This document shows, one piece after another, positions 48,414 to 58,820 of a stretch of 64,000 nucleotides of DNA. The DNA lies in contig NZ_QNRR01000002.1 of NCBI RefSeq assembly GCF_003315205.1, forward strand, positions 776,881 to 840,880, written 5' to 3'. The notes under the pieces were generated by a model, which saw nothing but the letters and a program-made list of their open reading frames with translations, searched no databases and was not told where the DNA came from. This stretch comes from Roseimicrobium gellanilyticum (lineage in GTDB: Bacteria > Verrucomicrobiota > Verrucomicrobiia > Verrucomicrobiales > Verrucomicrobiaceae). The position numbers were made by a program, and so were the translations under genes. How positions within the stretch are numbered: the first letter of the stretch is position 1; every line of letters starts with the position of its first letter.

Positions 48414-49697
48414 TCAGGACTCTGGTTTCGAAGCCCAGGCGGCTCGGATTTCGGACTCCGTGTCGATGAGGATCTGGCGGATGGATTGGCATTCAACTGC
48501 ATCCAGATGAGCGTAGTCGGTACCTCCGCGACCGGAGAGAGCATCATCCAGCAGTGCATACACGCGGGCCTTCAGAATCTGTGGCATCGCCTTGAACGTG
48601 GCGGAGTGAATCATGTAGCTGCATCGGTGCGTGAAAATGCGGCTATGCAGATCGAAGTCCTTCAGCGAGGCTCCATGGGTGGAAGTCTTGCGGTTGCGGC
48701 GGAAGGCGTTCTGAAATGCGTCACCACCAGCAACTCCACCGTCCTTGAGCGGGTACTCGCCTGTGAACAACAACAGCTCGACGATCTTCTCCGCGCGCTT
48801 CGTCACGACGCGCTGCCGGGCAGCCTCGTCCGGAGCGTCGCTGTTGTCTTTGCGTTCCAGCATGCGCCTTACCACGCGGGCAGCATCCTGGAGAGCATTG
48901 TGAAGGACGTACTGATGCTCCAGCACCATGAGAGCTACGAGATCACTGGTGCCCGTGAGATAAGGCTCCACCGGAAACCAGCCGGTCAGTGATTCGAGAT
49001 TGGCCCCCTGTTTGCGATCCAGGACCATGCCCTTGGGACCGGTTTCCGTGGTTACATTTCCCATGTGGAAATCTCCACCGTGGCGCCCGGTCACGTACCA
49101 GCCACCCCAACGCTCGCTCAGCGGACTCTCAAACGAGGTGACAAAACGATCCTCGTTTCCCATGGGATAGCCCGAGGGCCGGGTGAAAACGGACTGCACC
49201 TGCAACTCTCCACCAACATGGCAGCTCGCGCACTGGTTGGACCGGATGAGGCGCGGTTGGGCAGGGGAGGGACCTGGACGATGGATCAGGTAATATTGGA
49301 GGTCCCCGCCAGGTTCAGAGGAAACGACTTCCACGTCACCGCCCTGTACCCAGCCGATGTAACATTCTTCGTTAAAGTAGAGCGCCCGCGGAGTAGCCGG
49401 CCCAATGAGGGACTTTTGCAGGCTCGTCTTTGAGAAGACCAGGACCTGGGACTCCACCGGCACGTCCAGTTCCCTCAGGAGGCTGCCAAGGAAGGCCTTG
49501 TCGGATGACGTGTCCAGCTTGGTCTGACCAGCCGCCACACGGCGCCACAGCATGGCGACGGGATCCCGCGAGGCCTGCCAGTTGGCGTCTTCCAGAACAT
49601 CCTCGCCCCGCACAGGCGCACCCGTCAGGACCAACAAAGTCGCGATGACCTGCAGGCAGGACGGCAGCCATTTTGGAGGATGGATGTCGCGGGACAT
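48414..49697 (-). CDS. Exported protein with one CxxCH haem-type motif
   Basis: The 427-residue protein has a signal peptide (MSRDIHPPKWLPSCLQVIATLLVLTGAPVRGE). A single CASCH (CxxCH) motif near residues 168-172, in IRSNQCASCHVGGELQVQ, suggests one c-type haem. Around it are WVQGGDVEVVSSEPGG, ERWGGWYVTGRHGGDFHMGN and FTHRCSYMIHSATF. The second half is helical. Proteins of this type occur in Verrucomicrobia and Bacteroidetes but lack a defined role; electron transfer or haem-based oxidation in the periplasm is inferred. It stands alone with no cytochrome biogenesis genes nearby. Met at 49697 is preferred over 49724, because the signal then starts cleanly. Confidence 0.75.
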   Translation of the reverse strand: MSRDIHPPKWLPSCLQVIATLLVLTGAPVRGEDVLEDANWQASRDPVAMLWRRVAAGQTKLDTSSDKAFLGSLLRELDVPVESQVLVFSKTSLQKSLIGPATPRALYFNEECYIGWVQGGDVEVVSSEPGGDLQYYLIHRPGPSPAQPRLIRSNQCASCHVGGELQVQSVFTRPSGYPMGNEDRFVTSFESPLSERWGGWYVTGRHGGDFHMGNVTTETGPKGMVLDRKQGANLESLTGWFPVEPYLTGTSDLVALMVLEHQYVLHNALQDAARVVRRMLERKDNSDAPDEAARQRVVTKRAEKIVELLLFTGEYPLKDGGVAGGDAFQNAFRRNRKTSTHGASLKDFDLHSRIFTHRCSYMIHSATFKAMPQILKARVYALLDDALSGRGGTDYAHLDAVECQSIRQILIDTESEIRAAWASKPES

Positions 49698-49821
49698 GGA
49701 AAAGGGGTGAAATGGGTAAATCAAGTACCGCTTTAAACCAGTATTTTATGCGCATATTTTTGGAGCTGAGCGGCAAAGCTTGTCCTCGCTCGGCGCACCT
49801 CGACCGGTTCAGCCTCTTACT

Positions 49822-50388
49822 TCAGAGCCATTTCCCCGCATCTACCGGCTCAAACGCCTGCATCGCGGCGAGCAGTTCCTTCACCTCAGTGGCCACCAGC
49901 AGCATGGCGCGGTGCTCGGCCTTGAGCAGCCCCTTCGCAGTCATGTGGTCAAGTTGGGCCAGCATGAGGTCGTAAAAGCCGTCGACATTCAACAAGCCGA
50001 CCGGCTTGTGATGGAAGCCAAGTTGGAGCCAGGCAATGACCTCGAACAGCTCCTCCAGAGTGCCGTACCCGCCAGGCAGTACCAGGAACCCATCGGCATG
50101 CTCCATCATGAGACGTTTCCGCTCATGCATGGTGTCCGTTTCAAGGAGCTTGGTCAGGCCGCGGTGCTCCTTTTCCAGCTCCACCAGCTTCCGGGGGATG
50201 ACGCCGATGACCTCGCCTCCACCTTCCAGCACGGCGTCTGCCACGGTACCCATCAGGCCCACGCTGCCGCCGCCGTACACCAGTCCCAGCCCTTGTACTG
50301 CCATTTCATGGCCCACGGCTGCCGCCGCCTCGCGAAAGGCGGGGTCATTCCCAAAATTCGAGCCGCAATAGACACACACACGGTGCAT
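49822..50388 (-). CDS. LOG-family nucleoside 5'-monophosphate phosphoribohydrolase (TIGR00730)
   Basis: The 188-residue Rossmann-fold protein begins MHRVCVYCGSNFG and has GLVYGGGSVGLMGTVADAVLEGGG, RKRLMMEHADGFLVLPGGYGTLEELFEVIAW. The PGGxGTxxE and the preceding Arg-Lys-x2-M signature (MHERKRLMM) mark the lysine-decarboxylase-like LOG family. These enzymes release the base from nucleoside monophosphates; in plants and some bacteria they make cytokinins. The substrate in this bacterium is unknown. Length is typical. It is divergent from the alpha-2-macroglobulin gene across 158 bases. Confidence 0.94.
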   Translation of the reverse strand: MHRVCVYCGSNFGNDPAFREAAAAVGHEMAVQGLGLVYGGGSVGLMGTVADAVLEGGGEVIGVIPRKLVELEKEHRGLTKLLETDTMHERKRLMMEHADGFLVLPGGYGTLEELFEVIAWLQLGFHHKPVGLLNVDGFYDLMLAQLDHMTAKGLLKAEHRAMLLVATEVKELLAAMQAFEPVDAGKWL

Positions 50389-50546
50389 CCGTCGGTACTG
50401 CCCCGTTCTGCCACCGCGCTCAAGTAAAATTCATGTTTTGCTGTCACGGGGAACGAAATCGCAACAACACTGTCATACAGAATGCGCATGACCGGCTCGT
50501 CGTCCGACGACAGCTCTGCTATGCTCTTCTGAAGCAACCTTCCCCC

Positions 50547-53500
50547 ATGAAAGCCCGTGCCTTCTTGCTGACCCTGCTGGGTCTTTTAACCGTTGCGAGC
50601 CCCGTGCCCGCTGCTGAACTCGTCATTGATAACGAAGAGCTCCTTCCCTCCAGCACGCTGGATTTGCGATTCGACAGCGCGATGATCGGAAAGGAGAAGG
50701 TGGGCACCGTGGAGAAAATTTCGCCACTGGTGGGTGAGCCCGCCATCGAAGGCGAATTCAAGTGGACCAGCACGCGCAGCGGCCAGTTCCATTTCACCAA
50801 GGCGCCTGCCATCGCCACCACCTATTCCTTCACTCTCCGCAAAGGATTGAAGGATGCTACAGGCAAACCGGTGGCCGTTGAGGAACTTGGCGAGTATGAG
50901 ACGGAAGCCTTCCGCGTCGCGGATGACTATAAAGAGTATCCCTACAGCTTCGGCGAGTCTGCGCGCCGCACGCCTTACTTCATCCTGCAGTTCTCTGACG
51001 CCGTGGACGCTGCCGCCGCCGGGCGACAGTTCCACTTCGTGAGTCGCTTTGGCACCCAGCCGATCGCGGCGAAGGTGCGCTATGCGACGGGGAAGGATTT
51101 CAAGAAGCGCTACGGCACGGATCTGGTCCCCACTTGGGAAGAGCAGGGCAAAGGAGTGAAGCCCTCCGTGAAGGATGATGAAACCCGCCCGAATGCCCTG
51201 ATTGTGCAGACCGGTGAACCACTGCCTCCCGGTGTGGACTGGACCCTGGTGATGCCGGCTGACTTCACCAATGCAGGTGGCAATGCCATCCTCGGCGAAG
51301 AAGCCCGCCATGAATGGGGCTCCGTGCAGGTGCTGGCTTTCAAAACCGTGAGCACGGAGAACCGCTTCGACGGTCCTCATTCCATCGTGCTGAACTTCAA
51401 CAAGAACTTGCGCAATGGAAACCTCTCGGCGGCAGATCTTGAGAAGGCCCGTGTGGAAGCAGCGAAGTTTGTGACGGTGGAGCCTGCCGTGGCGGACATG
51501 AAGGTGAATCTGGGATGGTCTTCACTGGAGATGGAAGGCAGTTTCGCCCTCGGCACGCCTTACACGGTCACGGTAAATACAGGCCTGCCCGGGGCAGATG
51601 ACCTGCCGCTGGAGAATCCCGTGCGCGAAACCGTGACCTTCAAGGCGAGTCCGGTGTTCGTATCCACCAGTGCTGGTGCAAGTACGCAGATCTCGTCTGG
51701 CAAGGCATTGCTGGACATCTATGGCGCAAACTTCAAGGAAATGCGCATCCGCGCGAAGCAGCTCAGCGATGGGGAGCTGATCGCGGCGCGTGCCATCTAT
51801 GAAAAGGAGTACGAAAACTTCGACTACAGCGAGAAGAACAAGACTCCTGCACGCGAGCGCCTGACGCCCTTTGACAAGCTTCCGGGCAAGCAGGTGTTTG
51901 AAAAGGTCATCACGAACAACCAGCCGCTGGAGCGTGGCTCGCTCCATGAGATCAACTGGCACGAGGTGCTGGGTCAGACCAAGGCGGCCCCTATCTTCTT
52001 GGAAATCGAGGCAACTCCACAAGACGGTGCACCTGTCGGCGCCATCTTGAACCGCAGCATCGTGGAGTTCACGGACATCGGCCTGATGGTGAAGAACACG
52101 GGTGAAGAAGCGCTCGTGTATGCATTCTCCCTGAAGACGGGCCAGGCCCTGCCGGGTGTGCAACTTACCTTCGCGGATGAGGAGCGAGCCTTTCTGAAGT
52201 CTGCTCAAACGGATGACAAAGGCATGGCCATGGTACCAAGCCAGAATGCCGCCTGGGTGCTGGCAAAAAATGGCGACGACTGCACCGCAGCAATCTGCAG
52301 TGGTAGGGAAAATCGCATCGGACTCTGGGGTCACAACATCAACATCGGGTGGGGTGACCCATGGAAGGCGAAAAACGAAACCTTCATTTTCTCTGACCGT
52401 CCCGTGTACAAGCCCGGCGAGAAGGCGAACGTGAAAGCCATCACCCGCATGCGCACCGGTGATGCGCTGACCCTTGGCCAGCCTACCAAGGCCAAGCTCA
52501 CCATGACCGACCCGCGCAATCGTGAGGTGCTGAACAAGGAAATCACCTTCACGGCGAATGGCACCTGGAGCGACCAGATTGCGCTGCCTGAAGGCGCGGT
52601 GGGCTGGTACAGCCTGAATATCCGCTTCCGCGAACCCGAGGCCGGTGAAGATGAGTATGAAACCGGTTCGCTGGTGAACCTCGCACTGCGTGTGGACGAG
52701 TACAAGCCGAACACCTTTGAGGTGAAGCTGAATGGGGAGAAGTTCCAGGCCAGCAAGGATCGCATCAAGGTGCCGCTCAAGGCGAACTACTACATGGGCA
52801 AGGCACTCTCCTCGGCGAAAGCCACGTGGAGTGCGAACCTTTCCAGCGTATACATGCCGCCGGATGAATTTGCGGAGTACCACTTCGGCGATGCCCCCTC
52901 CTGGTGGCACTATGGCAAAGATCGCGATGATGAGACGGCTTCCGAGGAAGACGAGGATGAATCCAGCAACTGGGGCGCTCATGGTGAACTCACGCTGAAT
53001 GACGACGGCACTGCGACCATCGAACTGCCACCTCCGCCAGCGCACAAGGAAGCGCTGCCGCAGACCATTTCCGTCTATGCGGATGTGACGGATGTGAATC
53101 AGCAGACCATCGCTGCGAATACGGAATTCAAGATTCCCGGCGCGGACTTCATCGTGGGCGCGAAGACCCATGCCTGGAGTGGCACAGCGGGCAAGGAATT
53201 CTCCATCGACCTCGTGGCGATCACACCGCAGGGCAAGGGCTTCACCTCTTCGGTTCCGGTCGATGTGAAGATCGAGCGCCAGGCGTGGAACACCGTGCGT
53301 GTGCAAGGCGCAGGTGGCGCCATGACAGCGAAGAACCAGAGTGTGTTGCTCGAAGAGCTGAAATCCCGTGTGGAACTTAAGAGCCAGAACGGTGGCGCGG
53401 CTGCGGCGGAAGTGAAGTTCACCCCAAAGGCTGGCGGCACCTATTTCATCACCTCGACGGCGACGGACGCCAGCGGCAAGACGGTGCTTTCCCGCCTGGG

Positions 53501-56333
53501 GTTCTATGTGCTGGGAGGCAAGGATTTCCCCTGGGCCTGGGATGATGGCGCGCTCATCGCGCTACAGCCGGATAAGACCACGGTGAAGCCGGGTGAAGAA
53601 GTGAGCGTGGTGGTGAAGTCACCCATCGCTGGCACTGCCTTGGTCACGGTGGAACGCAACCGCATCCATCGGCAGTTCCTCGCACCGGTGTCCACGGAGA
53701 ACCCGGTGGTGAAGGTGCCCATCACGGATGAAGACGGTCCGAATGCGTATATTTCCGTGGTGGTGATCCGCGGTGCGGACCAGAGCCCGCATGCTGACAA
53801 GGTGCCTGACTACAAGGTGGGCTACTGCGAGATCGCGGTGGAGAGCAATACGAAGAAGCTCCTGGTCACGACGGAAGCTTCGCAGCCATCCGTTTTGCCG
53901 AACGGTCAGCAGACTCTGACCGCTACCGTGAAGGACGGCGCAGGCCAGCCGGTGGAGGGCAGTGAGGTCACGTTCTTTGCCGTGGATGAAGGGGTGCTCA
54001 GCCTCATGGCTTATGAGACTCCGCAGCCTTTCGAATTCTTCCATGCGGCGAAGGCTCTCTTTGTCTCCACGTACACCACACTCGATGCGCTGCTGACTGA
54101 AGACATGAAGCAACGCCATCGTGGCAACAAGGGCATCATAGTGGGCGGCGGCGATGAAGAACTCGGCGCGGACATGGCGCTGCGGAAAAACTTTGTGGCC
54201 ACGGCGGTGTGGCAGGCTTCACTCATCACGGACAAGGACGGCAAGGTGACTACAACCTTCAATGCACCAGACAGCCTCACACGCTACCGCGTCATGGCCA
54301 TTGCCGCGAAAGATGGTGACCGCTTCGGCACGGGCGAGTCCTCCTTTGTGGTGAACAAGCCTCTCATGGTGGAGCCGGTCGTGCCCCGCTTCGCCCATGC
54401 GGGTGACGAGATTCTGGTGAAGGCCGTGGTGCACAACACCACTCAGCACAGCGGACAGGTGGAAGTGGAACTGCAGCTCGATGACCATGCACAACTCATC
54501 ACCGAGGAGCGTCCTTTTGCCCTGGCTGCACTGAAGAACCGCACCACCACGAACGACGGCAGGTCAGAACGTCGCGTCATCACACTCAAGGCGGGTGAGA
54601 CGACGGCCCTGGCCTTCCCGGTACGCTTCATCAAGAACGGCACGACCACATGGAAGTGGCAGGCCAAGACCACGGAGTGGAGTGATGCCAAGGCCCTCGG
54701 CGATGCCGTGGAGTCCAAGTTTGACATTCATCATCCCGTGCCGGCCCTGCGTGAAGTGCGCTACCTGCAACTCACCAGCGCGAGCGCCAGCCAGGATCTG
54801 CTGAAGGGCATCAACCCACAGCTTCTGGAAAGTGATGGCGAACTGCGCATCGACTTCAGTCAGTCCCGGCTCAGTGAGGCGCGCGATGCCTTGGAGTATC
54901 TGCTGCACTACCCGTATGGCTGCGTCGAGCAGACCACCAGCGCCACGCTGCCCTGGCTTGCCCTGAGCAAGTACGAGCCGATGTTCCCCGACCTCCTGCA
55001 GAAGGACAAGGTGCGCGATGCCATCAATCGCGGTGTGAACCGCATTCTGCAGATGCAGACCGATGATGGTGGCCTGGCCTACTGGCCCGGAGGTGACACA
55101 CCTGAACTCTGGGCGAGCGCGTATGGGGGGCACTGCCTCTTCAAGGCCAAGGAATGGGGCATTCCGATCCCGCAATCGTCTCTCGACAGCCTGACCACCT
55201 GGATCAGCAAGCAGCTTCGCGAGCTGGATCTGGCGAACACCTCGGACCTGAACAAGCTGAATGACGCCGCGATGGCCCTCTATACGCTGGCCCGTGCGGG
55301 CAAGGCGGAGCCCGCCTACGCGAATACGCTCTATAGCCGTCGCGAACGCATGCCTGAAACGGCACGTCTGTTCCTTGCACTCAGCATGTGCGTGACAAAA
55401 GCGCCTGACGTGCAGATCACCGAACTGCTCAAGCCGCAGAAGAACGACGCGAAAGCGGGACGCTTCTGGCTCGGTGGTGATACGGCTGCCGGGCTGCGTC
55501 TCATCGTGTGCGCGGATCGCGGCCTGACAAAGGAAGCGAATGTCATCGCAGATGAACTCATGAAGCGCCGCGGTGGCTGGGGCCACTGGGGCACCACCTT
55601 CAGCAACTCCTGGATCCTCACAGGTCTCTCCACACTGGAGCGCCCCGTGAAAGACCCGCAACCGCTGAGCTTCAATGTGGCCATCCGTGGTCAGGAGAAG
55701 CCCTTCTCGCTTGCGACTCCCATGGAAAGCACCACGGCCCTGCTGAGCTACAACGCCAAGAAGGAAGCGCCGACCGCGAAGGTGACGTTGCCACAGGATC
55801 AGACCGTGCGTGCCCGGGTGGAAGTAAAAGCCTGGCCTGAGCTGAAGACCTTCCAACCCGTGCAGAAGGGCTTTGGCATCAGCCGCCGTTATGAGCGACT
55901 CACGCCCACCGGCATGCTGGAGCCTGCGGAGAACCTGCGCGTGGGTGACCTCATCGTGGTGACGCTCGACATCAATGTGATGAAGGGCAATCGCTACCTT
56001 GCCTTGGAAGATCGACTGCCCAGTGTTTTCGAGCCAGTGAACCCTGAGTTTACCACGCAGAACAAGAAGCAGGATGCTGATGCCGAGGACAACGCCTGGT
56101 ACTGCGATCATCGAGAGCTGCGCCATGATCGTGCGTTGTTCTTCACCAATGACTGGAGTACGATTGGCAAGTTCCAGCTGAAGTACCTCGCACGCGTCAT
56201 TGCCGAAGGCGATGTGGTGGCTCCTCCGGCCCGCATTGAGGCCATGTACGACCCGGCACACTATGGTACCAGCGGTGTACAGCGCATCCAAACACTGCCC
56301 ATGAGCGACGGCAAGGACGTCGCAGGACAGTAA
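50547..56333 (+). CDS. Alpha-2-macroglobulin family protein with thioester
   Basis: The 1,928-residue exported protein begins MKARAFLLTLLGLLTVASPVPA, a signal peptide without a lipobox. The MG-type beta-sandwich repeats follow, including ETFIFSDRPVYKPGEKANVKAITRM and KLLVTTEASQPSVLPNGQ. The thioester motif is Gly-Cys1459-Val-Glu-Gln1462 in HYPYGCVEQTTSATLPWLAL, followed by the TED helices and a receptor-like domain. Such bacterial macroglobulins trap proteases in the periplasm. It is followed by pbpC with a 57-base gap, the arrangement also seen for Escherichia coli yfhM and pbpC. Unlike YfhM it seems not to be a lipoprotein. Confidence 0.96.
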   Translation: MKARAFLLTLLGLLTVASPVPAAELVIDNEELLPSSTLDLRFDSAMIGKEKVGTVEKISPLVGEPAIEGEFKWTSTRSGQFHFTKAPAIATTYSFTLRKGLKDATGKPVAVEELGEYETEAFRVADDYKEYPYSFGESARRTPYFILQFSDAVDAAAAGRQFHFVSRFGTQPIAAKVRYATGKDFKKRYGTDLVPTWEEQGKGVKPSVKDDETRPNALIVQTGEPLPPGVDWTLVMPADFTNAGGNAILGEEARHEWGSVQVLAFKTVSTENRFDGPHSIVLNFNKNLRNGNLSAADLEKARVEAAKFVTVEPAVADMKVNLGWSSLEMEGSFALGTPYTVTVNTGLPGADDLPLENPVRETVTFKASPVFVSTSAGASTQISSGKALLDIYGANFKEMRIRAKQLSDGELIAARAIYEKEYENFDYSEKNKTPARERLTPFDKLPGKQVFEKVITNNQPLERGSLHEINWHEVLGQTKAAPIFLEIEATPQDGAPVGAILNRSIVEFTDIGLMVKNTGEEALVYAFSLKTGQALPGVQLTFADEERAFLKSAQTDDKGMAMVPSQNAAWVLAKNGDDCTAAICSGRENRIGLWGHNINIGWGDPWKAKNETFIFSDRPVYKPGEKANVKAITRMRTGDALTLGQPTKAKLTMTDPRNREVLNKEITFTANGTWSDQIALPEGAVGWYSLNIRFREPEAGEDEYETGSLVNLALRVDEYKPNTFEVKLNGEKFQASKDRIKVPLKANYYMGKALSSAKATWSANLSSVYMPPDEFAEYHFGDAPSWWHYGKDRDDETASEEDEDESSNWGAHGELTLNDDGTATIELPPPPAHKEALPQTISVYADVTDVNQQTIAANTEFKIPGADFIVGAKTHAWSGTAGKEFSIDLVAITPQGKGFTSSVPVDVKIERQAWNTVRVQGAGGAMTAKNQSVLLEELKSRVELKSQNGGAAAAEVKFTPKAGGTYFITSTATDASGKTVLSRLGFYVLGGKDFPWAWDDGALIALQPDKTTVKPGEEVSVVVKSPIAGTALVTVERNRIHRQFLAPVSTENPVVKVPITDEDGPNAYISVVVIRGADQSPHADKVPDYKVGYCEIAVESNTKKLLVTTEASQPSVLPNGQQTLTATVKDGAGQPVEGSEVTFFAVDEGVLSLMAYETPQPFEFFHAAKALFVSTYTTLDALLTEDMKQRHRGNKGIIVGGGDEELGADMALRKNFVATAVWQASLITDKDGKVTTTFNAPDSLTRYRVMAIAAKDGDRFGTGESSFVVNKPLMVEPVVPRFAHAGDEILVKAVVHNTTQHSGQVEVELQLDDHAQLITEERPFALAALKNRTTTNDGRSERRVITLKAGETTALAFPVRFIKNGTTTWKWQAKTTEWSDAKALGDAVESKFDIHHPVPALREVRYLQLTSASASQDLLKGINPQLLESDGELRIDFSQSRLSEARDALEYLLHYPYGCVEQTTSATLPWLALSKYEPMFPDLLQKDKVRDAINRGVNRILQMQTDDGGLAYWPGGDTPELWASAYGGHCLFKAKEWGIPIPQSSLDSLTTWISKQLRELDLANTSDLNKLNDAAMALYTLARAGKAEPAYANTLYSRRERMPETARLFLALSMCVTKAPDVQITELLKPQKNDAKAGRFWLGGDTAAGLRLIVCADRGLTKEANVIADELMKRRGGWGHWGTTFSNSWILTGLSTLERPVKDPQPLSFNVAIRGQEKPFSLATPMESTTALLSYNAKKEAPTAKVTLPQDQTVRARVEVKAWPELKTFQPVQKGFGISRRYERLTPTGMLEPAENLRVGDLIVVTLDINVMKGNRYLALEDRLPSVFEPVNPEFTTQNKKQDADAEDNAWYCDHRELRHDRALFFTNDWSTIGKFQLKYLARVIAEGDVVAPPARIEAMYDPAHYGTSGVQRIQTLPMSDGKDVAGQ

Positions 56334-56390
56334 CGGAAAACATCCGGCCAGGGAGTGACACTCATTCCCTGGCCTCACCAGCATCCCATC

Positions 56391-58739
56391 ATGTCCCTCT
56401 TACCTGCCATGCTTCGCAAGAAGGCGACATGGCGGTGGACATTGAAAGGGGTGGGTGGTGTGGCGTTGCTTGGCGCTTTGGGATGGTGGGTACTGCCCTG
56501 GGTCGCGCCGCTGCCACCCAGGCTGGAGCGGCCTTTGCCGGTGTCACCCGTATTCCTCGCGGCCGATGGCACTCCATTGCGCCAGCTTCTCAGCGTCGAT
56601 GGACAACGCACCCTGGCACCGGTGTCGCGCATGGAGTTGCCGGAGAAGCTCGTGCAAGCGACACTCGCCGCCGAGGACAAACGCTTCTATTCTCATGGAG
56701 GTGTTGATCTGTTGGCGATTGGACGCGCAGCGCTGGATAATCTCACTTCGCGTCGCGTTGTCTCTGGCGCGTCCACGTTGTCGCAACAGCTCGTGAAGGT
56801 CTCGGCGGACGAGCGCGCTCCGCGGACCTTTTTCATCAAGATCAAAGAAGCGCTCCAAGCGCGACGCCTGGAGATGACTTGGGACAAGGATCGGATTCTT
56901 ACCGAGTATCTCAATCGCGTGAGCTATGGCAATCTGCTCACTGGTTGTGCAACCGCTTCACAAGGTTACTTCAACAAGCCGCTGCGTGACCTTTCGCCGG
57001 CGGAGTGCGCGTTCCTGGCGGCTTTGCCACAATCGCCCACGCGACTCAATCCTTTTCGCAACCTGCCTGCAGTACAGAAGCGGCAGAAACACATTCTTGA
57101 GCGCATGGCGGTACTCGGCTGGTTGACTGAAGAGGAGGGGAAGCTCGCAGGCACGGAGAGAGCCACCTTGCAACGGTACACGGGTGGGTTCGCTGCACCG
57201 CATGCCATCGAACTGCTGAAAGGTGGGGCATCGCTGGCAGCGGATGGGAAGATTCACACAACCATCCAGACGGCTTTGCAGCAAAGGATGGAGTCAATTA
57301 TTGCCCAGCGGCTGGGCGCATTGACGGGCAAGCATGTGACGCACGCCGCTGCGGTGGTGCTTGAGAATGAGACAGGGCGCGTGATTGGCCTGGCTGGCTC
57401 GCGCGATTTCTTCGCGGAAGATGGAGGACAGCTCAATGGTGCATGGGTACCGCATTCGCCAGGCTCCGCGTTGAAACCCTTCACCTACCTGCTGGCGCTC
57501 GAGCGAGGTTCGACACCGGCCACCATTCTTGCGGATTTGCCCATCGAGTATGCCACGCCCACAGGGATCTACCGCCCGGAAAACTACAACAAAAAGTTCT
57601 ATGGCCCGATCACGCTTCGCGAGGCTTTGGGCAATTCCCTGAATATCCCTGCGGTGCGTGCGCTACAGCAACTCGGTGGAGAGAAGGTGCTCTGCGAGGA
57701 GTTGAAGAGCCTTGGCATCTCCACCCTCACGGAGCCACCTGAGCACTATGGTTTAGGCCTGACCATTGGAAATGCTCCCGTACGCTTGCTGGAGCTGGCC
57801 AATGCCTATGCGTGCCTCGCCCGGCTCGGGAAGTGGAAAGAGTGGACCCTCCTGCATGCGACCGCGCAAGGATCTGGCGACGCTGCTGCCAATCGAAAAC
57901 ATACCGAGCAGGTGAGCTTTCTCATCGCGGACATCCTGCATGATGCACAGGCACGCATGCTCGCCTTCGGCCCGCACACGGTCATACGCATGCCGTTTCC
58001 GTGTGCGGTGAAGACCGGCACGAGCACGAGCTACCGGGACAACTGGACCATGGGATTCACCCCTGAGTTCACTGTTGGCGTCTGGGTGGGCAATTTTGAC
58101 AACTCACCCATGAACCAAGTCTCAGGCGTGGCGGGAGCGGGCCCCATTTTCCGTGATATCATGATACACCTTCATGAGACACAGGGAACAACGTGGTATG
58201 CGGAACCTTCCGGCATCGTTCGTGCGCGCATTGACCCGAGGAACGGGAAGCGGCTGGATGATGCCTCTCCGAGCGTTCGTGCTTCACGCGAGGAGTCGTT
58301 TCTGACAGGTACGCTTCCTCCGGCAGCCACCGCCAGGGACTATGACAGCGAGGGACGGGCGCTGCTGCCGCGCGACTACACCCGCTGGGTGCATGGCGGT
58401 GACCACTGGCTGGCGGGCCTGGTGGCGCTGCAGTCTGAGGACAGCAACAACGCTCCTCCTCGCATCTCCATTCCAGTGGACGGGAGCGTATTTCAACTCG
58501 ATCCGGACTTGAAAGACAAGGGCGGTCGCCTGCTTCTGCGAGCTACGGGACCCGCGGGCATGAAGTGGAGTTCGCCATCCATCGCCATTGTGGATGAGAA
58601 TGGACTGGCTTATGCCACGCTTGTGCCCGGGCATCATGAATTGCGCGTCGAGGATCCAGTGACCGGGGCCTTCTCTGAAGTGCGCATTGAGGTGCGTGAT
58701 GCGCTCTCTGCCACGGAGAAGTTGCGAGTGGCTCCGTAA
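56391..58739 (+). CDS. pbpC: Penicillin-binding protein 1C
   Basis: The 782-residue bifunctional enzyme builds and cross-links peptidoglycan. A membrane anchor (about residues 18-40) precedes a GT51 transglycosylase with TLAAEDKRFYSHGGVD (Glu95), GASTLSQQLVK and EYLNRVSYGN. The transpeptidase has SPGSALKPF (Ser359, Lys362), NSLNIPAV (Ser416, Asn418) and KTGTS (Lys541). The C-terminal beta domain (RISIPVDGSVFQLDPDL) marks the 1C type. ATG 56391 is chosen over 56355, since the N-terminal extension is not needed. It is downstream of the macroglobulin gene and probably cotranscribed with it. Confidence 0.96.
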   Translation: MSLLPAMLRKKATWRWTLKGVGGVALLGALGWWVLPWVAPLPPRLERPLPVSPVFLAADGTPLRQLLSVDGQRTLAPVSRMELPEKLVQATLAAEDKRFYSHGGVDLLAIGRAALDNLTSRRVVSGASTLSQQLVKVSADERAPRTFFIKIKEALQARRLEMTWDKDRILTEYLNRVSYGNLLTGCATASQGYFNKPLRDLSPAECAFLAALPQSPTRLNPFRNLPAVQKRQKHILERMAVLGWLTEEEGKLAGTERATLQRYTGGFAAPHAIELLKGGASLAADGKIHTTIQTALQQRMESIIAQRLGALTGKHVTHAAAVVLENETGRVIGLAGSRDFFAEDGGQLNGAWVPHSPGSALKPFTYLLALERGSTPATILADLPIEYATPTGIYRPENYNKKFYGPITLREALGNSLNIPAVRALQQLGGEKVLCEELKSLGISTLTEPPEHYGLGLTIGNAPVRLLELANAYACLARLGKWKEWTLLHATAQGSGDAAANRKHTEQVSFLIADILHDAQARMLAFGPHTVIRMPFPCAVKTGTSTSYRDNWTMGFTPEFTVGVWVGNFDNSPMNQVSGVAGAGPIFRDIMIHLHETQGTTWYAEPSGIVRARIDPRNGKRLDDASPSVRASREESFLTGTLPPAATARDYDSEGRALLPRDYTRWVHGGDHWLAGLVALQSEDSNNAPPRISIPVDGSVFQLDPDLKDKGGRLLLRATGPAGMKWSSPSIAIVDENGLAYATLVPGHHELRVEDPVTGAFSEVRIEVRDALSATEKLRVAP

Positions 58740-58820
58740 CGTGTGTGTCAATGCGGCTGCATTGCCTGGAGGCCGGAGCTTCCTGGTCCAATCGTACTCC
58801 CGCTCTGAAGCGCGGCAATT

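Noticed and set aside
51522-53306. Long minus-strand open frame (about 590 codons) inside the macroglobulin gene
   Set aside because: It runs fully antisense to a clear domain-bearing gene. Such frames arise from GC-rich third positions. The product has no motif and is rich in His, Arg and Val.
54564-56384. Second long minus-strand frame (about 600 codons) antisense to the macroglobulin 3' part
   Set aside because: Same reason; it covers the thioester domain on the opposite strand and shows no signal or family.
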